61,933 bases of DNA from Helicobacter valdiviensis (lineage in GTDB: Bacteria; Campylobacterota; Campylobacteria; Campylobacterales; Helicobacteraceae). Where the stretch lies: assembly GCF_003245365.1 (NCBI RefSeq), contig NZ_NBIU01000008.1:1-61933 (forward strand), written 5' to 3'. Shown one piece after another: positions 37,747 through 44,918 of this stretch (positions within the stretch are counted from its first letter, which is position 1; each line of letters opens with the position of its first letter). A program made the translations under genes and the position numbers. Under the pieces are notes generated by a model. The model was given only the letters and a program-made list of their open reading frames with translations. It did not search any database and was not told the DNA's origin.

Positions 37747-38223
37747 ATGCAATTTACAGAAGCAGATACAAGAGCAAAATTTATTGATACAAAGCTAAAA
37801 AATTCTAATTGGAGTGGGGATTGTATAAAGAGAGAGCATTGTTTTACAGATGGTAGAAAGCTGCTTGGTGGCAAAAGAGGGGTGAAAAAAATTGCAGATT
37901 ATCTGCTTAGCTTTCAAAATAATAATTTAGCTATTATTGAAGCTAAAAGTCTTTATAAAGATTCTCTCTCTGGGCTATCTCAAGCCATAGAATATGCCAA
38001 AATCTTAAATATCCGCTTTGTCTATGCGACAAATGGTGATAAGATTTTTGAATATGATATGCTACATTCAAGGGGTGAATATGTAGAAGAATTCCCAAGC
38101 CCACAGATTTTATTTGCTAGGACTTTTGGAAATCTTTTAGAGTGGCAACATAAGCTCCTAACCCAAAAAGAGCTCTATATCCCACAAAAAGTTACGCTAC
38201 TATCAAAAAATCGCAGTAGATAA
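37747..38223 (+). CDS. hsdR: Type I restriction enzyme HsdR, N-terminal nuclease fragment
   Basis: 158 residues holding the PD-(D/E)xK nuclease: D51 (IADYLL), E65 and K67 (IIEAK). The frame ends early, VTLLSKNRSR then stop. In the frame of the next ORF the same bases read RYYQKIAVDKVIQALI, the normal continuation of an EcoEI-like HsdR. Removing one base at 38194 (A in GTTACGC) joins both halves into a protein of about 770 residues, the usual length. So this is one gene with a single-base frameshift, either a real inactivating mutation or a sequencing error. Confidence 0.85.
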   Translation: MQFTEADTRAKFIDTKLKNSNWSGDCIKREHCFTDGRKLLGGKRGVKKIADYLLSFQNNNLAIIEAKSLYKDSLSGLSQAIEYAKILNIRFVYATNGDKIFEYDMLHSRGEYVEEFPSPQILFARTFGNLLEWQHKLLTQKELYIPQKVTLLSKNRSR

Positions 38224-38224
38224 G

Positions 38225-40060
38225 GTGATACAAGCCCTAATTAATAATAAAAACAGAATCTTGCTTACTCTAGCTACTGGCACAGGTAAGACTACCATAG
38301 CCTTTGCACTCTGCTATCGCCTCCTTGAAGCTAGGTGGAATTTAGAGAATGTTAATAGAAAACCAAAGATTTTATTTCTTTGCGATCGTATCACTTTGTG
38401 TAATCAAGCTCTAAGTGAGTTTAACCCAATAGAGGATGATTGCAAGGAGATTAGTGCAGAGGAGCTAAAGAAAAATGGAGGCAGAGTGCCTACAAGTGGT
38501 GATGTGTTTTTTGGAATCTATCAGAGCCTAAGTAGTGCATTTAGTAACAAAATTGAAGCAGATACAAAAGAGCAGGAAGAAAGTAAGTTTTATTTGCAAT
38601 ATCCTAAGGATTTTTTTGATTTGATTATTATTGATGAGTGCCACAGAGGCGGGGCAAATGATGAGGGTAGCTGGAGGGCTGTGCTAGAGTATTTTAAGGG
38701 TGCGGTGCATTTGGGGCTTACTGCCACGCCAAAGAGAAGTGATAATGTAGATACTTACAAATATTTTGGCAATGCAGTGTATGAATATAGTCTAAAAAGT
38801 GGCATAGAAGATGGCTTTTTAACTCCTTATAAAGTCAAGCGTATCACCACAACTTTGCATGATGGCTATACTTATAATCCTGATGATTTAGTGCAAGGAG
38901 AGCTAGAAAAGGGTCATTATGAGCTAGGTGAGTTTGAGCGCACTATCACACTTCCAAAATACAATGAATTTATCGCTAAAAAGATTCTAGAGCTTATTAA
39001 TCCTATGGATAAAACAATTATCTTTTGTGCTAATCAAGCCCATGCAAGTGCGATAAAAGTGGCTATTGATAAGTTTAAGAAGACAAATAGAGATGATTAT
39101 TGTGTGAGGGTTACAAGTGATGAGGGGGTTATAGGACTAAATTATCTAAAAGCCTTTCAAGATAATGATAAAAGCTATCCTGTAATTCTTACAAGCTCCA
39201 AAATGCTAACAACTGGCGTAGATGCTAGAAATGTGCGAAATATCGTGCTTTTAGCAAATATAGGCTCGATGATAGAGTTTAAGCAGATTATAGGACGGGG
39301 CACAAGGATTTATGAAGGTAAGGACTTTTTTACAATCTTAGATTTCTTTGGGGTTACAAAGCTCTTTTATGATCCAAAATGGGATGGGGAAAGCAATATT
39401 ATAAGCGGAGATGATGAGGGAGATTCTAAACCTACAACAGAGAGCAAGAAAGGCGGTGGAAAAAGTGGCGACACTCCTCCAAAAGAAAAGGTAACAATCC
39501 ACCTAAAAGGCACAAAGCTAAAAGTGCTAGATATACAGACGCGCTACATAGGAGGAGATGGCAAACCACTAGGCACAAAAGAGTTTTTAGAATTTCTAAT
39601 CGGTAAGCTTGGTAGCTTCTATGATGATGAAAAGAAACTAAAAGAGATGTGGAGTAATGCAGAGAATAGAGATGCTTTCTTACAAAGCCTTGCACATGAA
39701 GGTATAGATAGTGAAGTGCTAGAGAATCTAAAAGAGATTTTTGAAAGACAAGATTGTGATATTTATGATATTTTGGCTCATATTAGCTTTAATAGCGAGA
39801 TAGTCTCACGCAGTGAGCGGGTGCTAAGTGTGAAAAATAGTGGCTTTTTGGCAAAATTCCACAAAGAAAGGGCGATAAAGCTTATAGAATTTTTGCTTGG
39901 ATATTATGAAGAGCATGGGATTAATGATTTTAACAATCTTAGCATATTGCTAGAACTTAGCTCACTTGGCAAGGCACATGAGATAGCAGAGGACTTTGGT
40001 GGAATCCCTATGTTAAGAAGTAGTATAGAGGAATTGCAGAGGGAGATATATGGGGTGTGA
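38225..40060 (+). CDS. hsdR: Type I restriction enzyme HsdR, motor fragment
   Basis: 611 residues with the DEAD-like translocase: Walker A ATGTGKT, Walker B IIDECHRGG, LTATP, and motif VI IGRGTRIYEG. The C-terminal helical domain contacts HsdM. Translation from here alone would need to start at the GTG at 38225, which has no ribosome site; this supports the frameshift reading. The 3' end (39957-40035) is duplicated perfectly at 42129-42207. HsdR cuts DNA after HsdMS recognises unmethylated sites. Confidence 0.88.
   Translation: MIQALINNKNRILLTLATGTGKTTIAFALCYRLLEARWNLENVNRKPKILFLCDRITLCNQALSEFNPIEDDCKEISAEELKKNGGRVPTSGDVFFGIYQSLSSAFSNKIEADTKEQEESKFYLQYPKDFFDLIIIDECHRGGANDEGSWRAVLEYFKGAVHLGLTATPKRSDNVDTYKYFGNAVYEYSLKSGIEDGFLTPYKVKRITTTLHDGYTYNPDDLVQGELEKGHYELGEFERTITLPKYNEFIAKKILELINPMDKTIIFCANQAHASAIKVAIDKFKKTNRDDYCVRVTSDEGVIGLNYLKAFQDNDKSYPVILTSSKMLTTGVDARNVRNIVLLANIGSMIEFKQIIGRGTRIYEGKDFFTILDFFGVTKLFYDPKWDGESNIISGDDEGDSKPTTESKKGGGKSGDTPPKEKVTIHLKGTKLKVLDIQTRYIGGDGKPLGTKEFLEFLIGKLGSFYDDEKKLKEMWSNAENRDAFLQSLAHEGIDSEVLENLKEIFERQDCDIYDILAHISFNSEIVSRSERVLSVKNSGFLAKFHKERAIKLIEFLLGYYEEHGINDFNNLSILLELSSLGKAHEIAEDFGGIPMLRSSIEELQREIYGV
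39957..40035 (+). repeat. 79-bp direct repeat, copy 1 (in hsdR)
   Basis: Identical to 42129-42207. This copy encodes the true C-terminus of HsdR. Similarity continues with single mismatches for a few bases on both sides. Confidence 0.9.
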
Positions 40061-40090
40061 AGTATTTTTAAGTATAAATTTGAGATTTTT

Positions 40091-40099
40091 TGTTAGAAT
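40091..40099 (+). promoter_or_regulatory. rloA: Extended -10 promoter of rloA
   Basis: TG at 40091-40092, one base, TAGAAT (40094-40099), 45 bases before the rloA ATG. The rlo genes would thus be expressed separately from hsdR. Confidence 0.45.
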
Positions 40100-40143
40100 A
40101 TCCATTTAAAATATATCAATAACACACTTTTAGAGGTAAAAAT

Positions 40144-40791
40144 ATGTTAGTAGAATTTAGAGTGGAAAATTTTTTATCCATTCAAGATGAGCAAGTTTTA
40201 AGCATGGTTGCAAGTAACGATAAGACCTTTTTAGATTCTCATACAAATAATGATAAAAAACTAACCTTACTAAAAAGCAGTGTGATTTATGGTGCAAACG
40301 CCTCTGGAAAGTCAAACATTATCAAGGCTCTAGCAATCATGAGACAAATTGTTGTATTAAGTGCTGGGTGGCAAAGAGGAAGAAAATTACCTGTGACACC
40401 TTTTTTATTAGGAAATGAAGATAATAAACCTACAAAATTTGAAATTATTTTTATACAGAATGGTATAAAGTATCAATATGGCTTTACTCTAAATACAGAA
40501 AAAATCTTAGAAGAATGGCTTTTCACTTTTGATGAGAATGATACTGAGCAAAATTGGTTTGAAAGAATTTATAATAAAAAAGAAGAAAAATATAATTATT
40601 CTTTTGGGGAACGATTTTTAGCTGATGAAATTTATAAAAACTTATGGAAAGATAGTACTAGAGATAATGCTTTATTTTTATCTGTGGCTATTCAGTTGAA
40701 TAGTGAGCATTTGAAGCCTGTGTTTGATTTTTTTCTAAATAATCTTAGGGTAACTTGTGGTGATATAAATGGGGTGATGGAAAAGGAGTGA
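40144..40791 (+). CDS. rloA: RloA-like AAA15 ATPase, N-terminal fragment
   Basis: 215 residues beginning like SMC/RecF-type ATPases (MLVEFRVENFLSI) with Walker A GANASGKS (50-57). The chain stops after VTCGDINGVMEKE, but the family continues for another 200 residues to Walker B, which is found in the next ORF. The two frames overlap by four bases (GTGA), so this is either a frameshifted gene or two separately translated halves. Other rloA proteins, as named in Campylobacter jejuni hsd loci, are single chains of about 430 residues. Confidence 0.8.
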   Translation: MLVEFRVENFLSIQDEQVLSMVASNDKTFLDSHTNNDKKLTLLKSSVIYGANASGKSNIIKALAIMRQIVVLSAGWQRGRKLPVTPFLLGNEDNKPTKFEIIFIQNGIKYQYGFTLNTEKILEEWLFTFDENDTEQNWFERIYNKKEEKYNYSFGERFLADEIYKNLWKDSTRDNALFLSVAIQLNSEHLKPVFDFFLNNLRVTCGDINGVMEKE

Positions 40792-41447
40792 CAATCGATA
40801 TTTTAAAACAGGATAAGCAAAAAATCATAGATTATATAAAAATTGCTGATTTAGATATTGAAGATATTAATCTTGAAGAACAAGAATTAGATGCGGATAA
40901 ACTCAGACTTCCAATGTTGCCAAAAGAAATCAGACAGGCAATACAAGCCGACCTAGACAAAGGTGTGAAGCTGACACAAACAAACATATACACTATTCAT
41001 ACAAATCAGCAGGGCAAGCTAGTAACTTTTGATATGGAAACTTCAGAATCGCAAGGAACAAAAAAGTTTTTCAACCTAATTGGACCTTGGATAGACGCTT
41101 TAAAAAATGGATATACTGTCGTAGTTGATGAGTTGCATACACATATGCACCCTCTAATGACAAAATTTTTAGTAAATCTTTTTCATAACAAAGATTTAAA
41201 CAACAATAATGCACAACTCATTTTTGCTACTCATGAAACTTCAATACTTAATCAAAACATTTTCAGAAGAGATCAAATTTGGTTTTGTGAGAAGCAAAAT
41301 AAAGCTACTAAGCTTTATCCTTTGAGTGATTTTGAAGAGAAAGAAGATAAAACAAATTTAGAAAATGATTATCTTTTAGGGCGTTTTGGTGCTTTGCCTT
41401 ATTTTAAAGAAATATTATCATCTATGGGACATGATAATGGGCACTGA
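40788..41447 (+). CDS. rloA: RloA-like AAA15 ATPase, C-terminal fragment
   Basis: 219 residues. ESQGTKKFFNL is the signature-like segment, VVVDELHTHMHP is Walker B followed by the D-loop histidine, and LIFATHETSIL is the H-loop. It completes the ATPase begun by the preceding ORF. The GTG at 40788 overlaps the stop of the first half, with a GGAG-like ribosome site directly upstream. The frame upstream of the GTG is open and reads GDGKGVTIDIL, which favours a recent one- or two-base indel near 40760-40790. Confidence 0.8.
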   Translation: MTIDILKQDKQKIIDYIKIADLDIEDINLEEQELDADKLRLPMLPKEIRQAIQADLDKGVKLTQTNIYTIHTNQQGKLVTFDMETSESQGTKKFFNLIGPWIDALKNGYTVVVDELHTHMHPLMTKFLVNLFHNKDLNNNNAQLIFATHETSILNQNIFRRDQIWFCEKQNKATKLYPLSDFEEKEDKTNLENDYLLGRFGALPYFKEILSSMGHDNGH

Positions 41448-42060
41448 TGATTTACATAAAAAAAGAAATACAAGCTTAAGAAATAGACAACCAACACGGC
41501 AAACAAATGAAGTTATACTCATCGTGTGTGAGGGTGAAAAAACAGAAAAAAAATATTTAAATCAATTAAAGGATTTCTTTAGATTAAGCAATGTAAGTAT
41601 AAATATCGTCTCAAGTAAAAATTCAGACCCTTCGCAAATAGTAGAGTTTGCCGAAGAAAAAAATAAAGATTGTTCTTATGATAAAGTTTATTGTGTATTT
41701 GACAAAGATACACATTCAAATTTTAATGAAGCAAGGGAAAAATGTGAACAATGTAATTTTGAAGTAATTATCTCAAATCCTTGTTTTGAATTTTGGATAC
41801 TTTTGCATTTTACATACACCACAAAAATATTTGGCACAAATAGTCCTTGCAATGAATTAATCAATGTATGTTTAAAAAAATATATGAAAAATTATACCAA
41901 AAATTATAATTTTACAGACACTATAAGGAAAAATCTTGACACAGCTATCGAGAATGCCCAAAAAGCAAATAAAGAAGCTGAAAACAATAATTACACAAGC
42001 TCATATACTTTTATGGATAAGCTTGCAAATAAATTCTTAGAGTTAAAAAACGCAAAATAA
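41437..42060 (+). CDS. rloB: RloB-family protein (AbiLii-like, TOPRIM-type)
   Basis: 207 residues. VCEGEKTEKKYL (about 30-41), then CVFDKD, then NPCFEFWILLHF are the RloB hallmarks, with acidic residues placed as in TOPRIM nucleases. The ATG at 41437 is chosen because GGGA sits eight bases upstream; the frame is open to 41386. It overlaps the end of rloA by 11 bases. RloA plus RloB resembles the abortive-infection pair AbiL and, more loosely, PARIS-type ATPase plus TOPRIM pairs, so phage defence is likely. Confidence 0.85.
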   Translation: MGTDDLHKKRNTSLRNRQPTRQTNEVILIVCEGEKTEKKYLNQLKDFFRLSNVSINIVSSKNSDPSQIVEFAEEKNKDCSYDKVYCVFDKDTHSNFNEAREKCEQCNFEVIISNPCFEFWILLHFTYTTKIFGTNSPCNELINVCLKKYMKNYTKNYNFTDTIRKNLDTAIENAQKANKEAENNNYTSSYTFMDKLANKFLELKNAK

Positions 42061-42064
42061 CATA

Positions 42065-42232
42065 ATGACAAATTTGCCGCAGGGGTGGAAAATTACAAAT
42101 TTCAATAATATTAACTCCCTGTTAGAGTTTAGCTCACTTGGCAAGGCACATGAGATAGCAGAGGACTTTGGTGGAATCCCTATGTTAAGAAGTAGTATAG
42201 AGGAATTACAGAGATATATGAGAGGTAAATAA
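42065..42232 (+). pseudogene. Chimeric remnant: hsdS start fused in frame to hsdR end
   Basis: A 55-codon ORF. Its first nine codons (MTNLPQGWK) nearly match the start of hsdS at 43243. From codon 12 on it reads like the last 45 residues of HsdR (SSLGKAHEIAEDFGGIPM...), including a 79-base stretch (42129-42207) identical to hsdR 39957-40035. It begins four bases after rloB. It is best read as a recombination scar left when cargo entered between hsdR and hsdS. Because it is in frame, a small chimeric protein could be made, but a function is unlikely. Confidence 0.8.
42129..42207 (+). repeat. 79-bp direct repeat, copy 2 (in chimeric remnant)
   Basis: Identical to 39957-40035, same orientation, 2.1 kb apart, flanking the rloAB cargo. 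Recombination between the copies would delete rloA and rloB exactly. Confidence 0.9.
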
Positions 42233-42304
42233 AAAATTAATAATTAGTTTGCTAAGATTCAAGCTATTACAGAGAATAACATAATGTGAGACAAGGGAAA
42301 TATT

Positions 42305-42805
42305 ATGAAAGCGATAGATGTAGCAAAATATCTCATTGCTATAAATGAACAAAAAAATAGTGATGATGAAAGCAATAGCTTATCAAAATTAAAACTACAA
42401 AAGTTGTTGTATTATTCACAAGGATACTATTCGGCTCTTTACAATAAACCACTATTTGATGAAGAAATTAGGGCTTGGGAACATGGACCAGTAGTGAAAG
42501 AAGTTTATGATCATTTTAAAAACCTTAATGGCAATACTATACCTGCCAGTAAAGAAAATATTCTTAATAAACAGGAATTAAAGAATATATCTCCAGAGCA
42601 AAAAGAAACTATTAATGAGGTTTATGAGCTAATGGGTCAATATTCTGCTTGGAAACTCAGAGAAAAAACACATAATGAGTCGCCTTGGCTTGAAACCTAT
42701 GATGAAAAAAATAAAATGAATGATGAAAAAAATATTATATCCAAAGAGAAAATAAAAAAATATTTCAAAAACTATATAAAAGATGATGATGAAGAAGAAA
42801 ATTAA
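42305..42805 (+). CDS. Panacea-domain (DUF4065, SocA/GepA-like) antitoxin
   Basis: 166 residues. LSKLKLQKLLYYSQGYYSAL, then AWEHGPVVKEVYDHF, and SPWLETY are the DUF4065 (Panacea) motifs. Panacea proteins neutralise many unrelated toxins. The next ORF starts 22 bases before its stop, the usual arrangement for a toxin-antitoxin pair. A charged tail (KDDDEEEN) ends the chain. It lies between the hsdR/hsdS scar and hsdS, so it is probably cargo. Confidence 0.82.
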   Translation: MKAIDVAKYLIAINEQKNSDDESNSLSKLKLQKLLYYSQGYYSALYNKPLFDEEIRAWEHGPVVKEVYDHFKNLNGNTIPASKENILNKQELKNISPEQKETINEVYELMGQYSAWKLREKTHNESPWLETYDEKNKMNDEKNIISKEKIKKYFKNYIKDDDEEEN

Positions 42806-43241
42806 AAATACCGATTCAAGTCTTACTAATCCCAAAAAAATTGTAGAAACAGATAGTGATTTTATATTAGTTTCTTTTCAAAAGAATGTCGATTGCAATA
42901 CATATGGATTATGCTTAACTTGTAAACATGATAAATATAGTGAATTAAATCAAAAGCATTATAATACTGAATTGCTAAAGCTTTTTGATTATCTATGTAA
43001 AAAAACTTGGCAAGAAGTTAATAATTTAAGACGCGATATGAATTATGGACTTGAGATTCTCAAAGTTGAAAACATACGCAATCTAAAACAACACATATCT
43101 ACAACCTTTAATGTATTAAATCAAAAAACAATGTATATTTTTCGTTTTAAAGAATATAGAGCTTGTGGGTATAGAAAAAATAGCACCTTTTATCTTGTAT
43201 GTGTTGATTATGACTATAGTCTATATGATCATGAAAAATAA
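42783..43241 (+). CDS. Putative toxin partner of the Panacea antitoxin
   Basis: 152 residues overlapping the antitoxin gene by 23 bases. No named domain is recognised. The C-terminus reads MYIFRFKEYRACGYR, then FYLVCVDYDYSLYDH; this conserved-looking aromatic and acidic ending recalls a group of small proteins seen in defence and phage loci. Position is the main argument for toxin function. The product is soluble, without a membrane segment, so it is not a simple pore-forming toxin. Confidence 0.55.
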   Translation: MMMKKKIKNTDSSLTNPKKIVETDSDFILVSFQKNVDCNTYGLCLTCKHDKYSELNQKHYNTELLKLFDYLCKKTWQEVNNLRRDMNYGLEILKVENIRNLKQHISTTFNVLNQKTMYIFRFKEYRACGYRKNSTFYLVCVDYDYSLYDHEK

Positions 43242-43242
43242 A

Positions 43243-44799
43243 ATGACAAATTTACCGCAGGGTTGGGAAGTTAAAAAGCTTGGCGATATTGTTCAATTAA
43301 GAAATGGTTTTGCATTTAAAAGTAATTTATTTTGTGATATGGGAATTCCCATTATAAGAATTAAAAACATACAAAATGAAAGTATTGTTTTAAATGATTT
43401 GGTTTTTTGTAATCCAAGTAATTATAAAAATAATTTAGATGATTATTTGATACAAAAAAACGATATATTAATAGCTATGAGTGGAGCTACTACTGGTAAA
43501 ATAGGATTATATAGCTTAAATGAGAAAGCTTATTTAAATCAAAGAGTTGGTTTATTAAGAATCAATAATGATATTTTAAGAAAGTATATTTTTTGGTTTT
43601 TATATTGTAATAGTGAGCAAAATCTTGCAAGGGCTTTTGGTGCTGCACAGCCAAACTTAAGCACAGAGCAAATACATAATATGCAAATCCCACTGCCGCC
43701 ACTAAAAGAGCAGAGAAGAATTGTAAAGATTCTAGATTCTGCATTTGCTAGTATTGATAAAAGCATAGAGCTAGTAAAAGCAAATCTTTTATACTTAGAG
43801 GAGCTTTCACAAAGTGTGCTAGATAAGGCATTTAATCCTTTGAAATATACCGCTCCTTATTCTAAAGATTCTATTTCTCATTGTCATTCTGAGGCGATAG
43901 CCAAAGTATCTAAAATTAATCAATCACACGATGCGCAACCGCTTAAATCTCGCCCGCTTCGTGGTGCGAAAAAAGAGAAAAAAGGTGGCAGTAGTGCCAC
44001 CGCTCTTTTGAAGCTAGAAGCGGATACAGCGAGGCTCTCCCCCCAAAATGCAAAAAAGCAAAGTGCTTTTCTGCAATCGGGGGTTCTAAGGGGGAGTATC
44101 CCCCTTACTCTAGAGCGGGGTGAGGAAAAGATTTTTTGCGATAAAAAAGACAATAATATACAAGAGAATAAAATACCCTTTGAAATCCCACAAAATTGGG
44201 AATGGAAAAGCTTAGGTGAGATTGCAAGTGTAATTCAAAGCGGTTTTGCTATTAATAAAAGCAATGAAATGCCAAACGGATATATACATTTAAGAACACA
44301 CAATATAGCAACGGATGGCAGTTTGAATTTTGATACTTTAGTGAAGGTTAAAAAAGAACTTATCAAAGAGCAACAATCATTTATTGAAGAAGGTGATATT
44401 TTATTTAATAATACTAACAGCACAGAATTAGTTGGTAAAACAGCACTGGTTACACAAAATTACAATTATGCTTTTAGCAATCATATAACAAAAATTAAGT
44501 TATTTAATCAATATAACTCAAAGCTAGTTGTGTTTTATTTTGTTTTATTGTTGAAAAATAAATATTTTGAAAGAATATGCCATAAATGGATTGGACAGAG
44601 CGGGATAAATACAGATAAATTAAAACAAATTCAAATCCCACTCCCAAAGGATATAAAAGAACAAGAGCAAATCGCAAATTATTTAGATTCTATCTTTGCT
44701 AAGATAAAAAAGCTAAAAGAGCTTTATAGCACTCAACTAAAAGACTATGAAGAGCTTAAAAAATCCTTGCTAGAAGAGGCTTTTAGTGGAAAGTTATAA
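43243..44799 (+). CDS. hsdS: Type I restriction specificity subunit HsdS
   Basis: 518 residues from the ATG at 43243 (MTNLPQGWEVKKLGDI); a start at 43165 would lie inside the toxin gene. Target recognition domain 1 runs about 1-165, a central helix with PLPPLKEQRRIV follows, TRD2 about 305-460, and the second helix contains KEQEQIANYLDSIF. Between the central helix and TRD2, residues about 213-298 are foreign: their DNA is GC-richer and hairpin-laden. The two helices set the TRD spacing, so the insertion should lie in a loop and may be tolerated. Confidence 0.87.
   Translation: MTNLPQGWEVKKLGDIVQLRNGFAFKSNLFCDMGIPIIRIKNIQNESIVLNDLVFCNPSNYKNNLDDYLIQKNDILIAMSGATTGKIGLYSLNEKAYLNQRVGLLRINNDILRKYIFWFLYCNSEQNLARAFGAAQPNLSTEQIHNMQIPLPPLKEQRRIVKILDSAFASIDKSIELVKANLLYLEELSQSVLDKAFNPLKYTAPYSKDSISHCHSEAIAKVSKINQSHDAQPLKSRPLRGAKKEKKGGSSATALLKLEADTARLSPQNAKKQSAFLQSGVLRGSIPLTLERGEEKIFCDKKDNNIQENKIPFEIPQNWEWKSLGEIASVIQSGFAINKSNEMPNGYIHLRTHNIATDGSLNFDTLVKVKKELIKEQQSFIEEGDILFNNTNSTELVGKTALVTQNYNYAFSNHITKIKLFNQYNSKLVVFYFVLLLKNKYFERICHKWIGQSGINTDKLKQIQIPLPKDIKEQEQIANYLDSIFAKIKKLKELYSTQLKDYEELKKSLLEEAFSGKL
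43879..44135 (+). repeat. Palindrome-rich element inserted in frame into hsdS
   Basis: About 257 bases that differ in composition from the flanks. It holds three perfect hairpins: GGTGGCA/TGCCACC (43984-44001), AAAAGCA/TGCTTTT (44054-44070) and TAAGGGGG/CCCCCTTA (44087-44107), plus a C6 run at 44039-44044. It opens with a TGTCATTCTGAGG motif like the dispersed repeats of many bacteria. It adds about 85 codons without a stop, so it behaves like a protein-coding palindromic repeat. Confidence 0.6.
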
Positions 44800-44836
44800 T
44801 GTTAAAAAATCTACCAAAATTCAACATAAAAGCTGG

Positions 44837-44869
44837 ATATGTTAAAAATTTTTGATTTTTTTAACATAT
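44837..44869. promoter_or_regulatory. Palindromic operator 1 upstream of fic
   Basis: ATATGTTAAAAA (44837-44848) and TTTTTAACATAT (44858-44869) are perfect inverted 12-mers with a nine-base spacer. A second, similar palindrome follows at 44879-44907. Shared half-sites suggest a DNA-binding protein, possibly the winged helix of the Fic protein itself. Confidence 0.5.
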
Positions 44870-44878
44870 TCTTTTATA

Positions 44879-44907
44879 ATGTTAAAAAATTTTAGAAATT
44901 TTAACAT
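44879..44907. promoter_or_regulatory. Palindromic operator 2 upstream of fic
   Basis: ATGTTAAAA (44879-44887) and TTTTAACAT (44899-44907), 11-base spacer. It ends 11 bases before the fic ATG, where it would block ribosome or polymerase access. A degenerate third pair, ATGTT at 44799-44803 and AACAT at 44823-44827, lies further upstream. Confidence 0.5.
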
Positions 44908-44918
44908 ATGGAAAAATT

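Noticed and set aside
41386-41436. Upstream start for rloB at 41386
   Set aside because: It lies deep within rloA without a ribosome site; ATG 41437 fits the family start better.
43920-44153. Minus-strand frame inside the hsdS insertion
   Set aside because: It arises from the GC-rich palindromes; no ribosome site and no family match.
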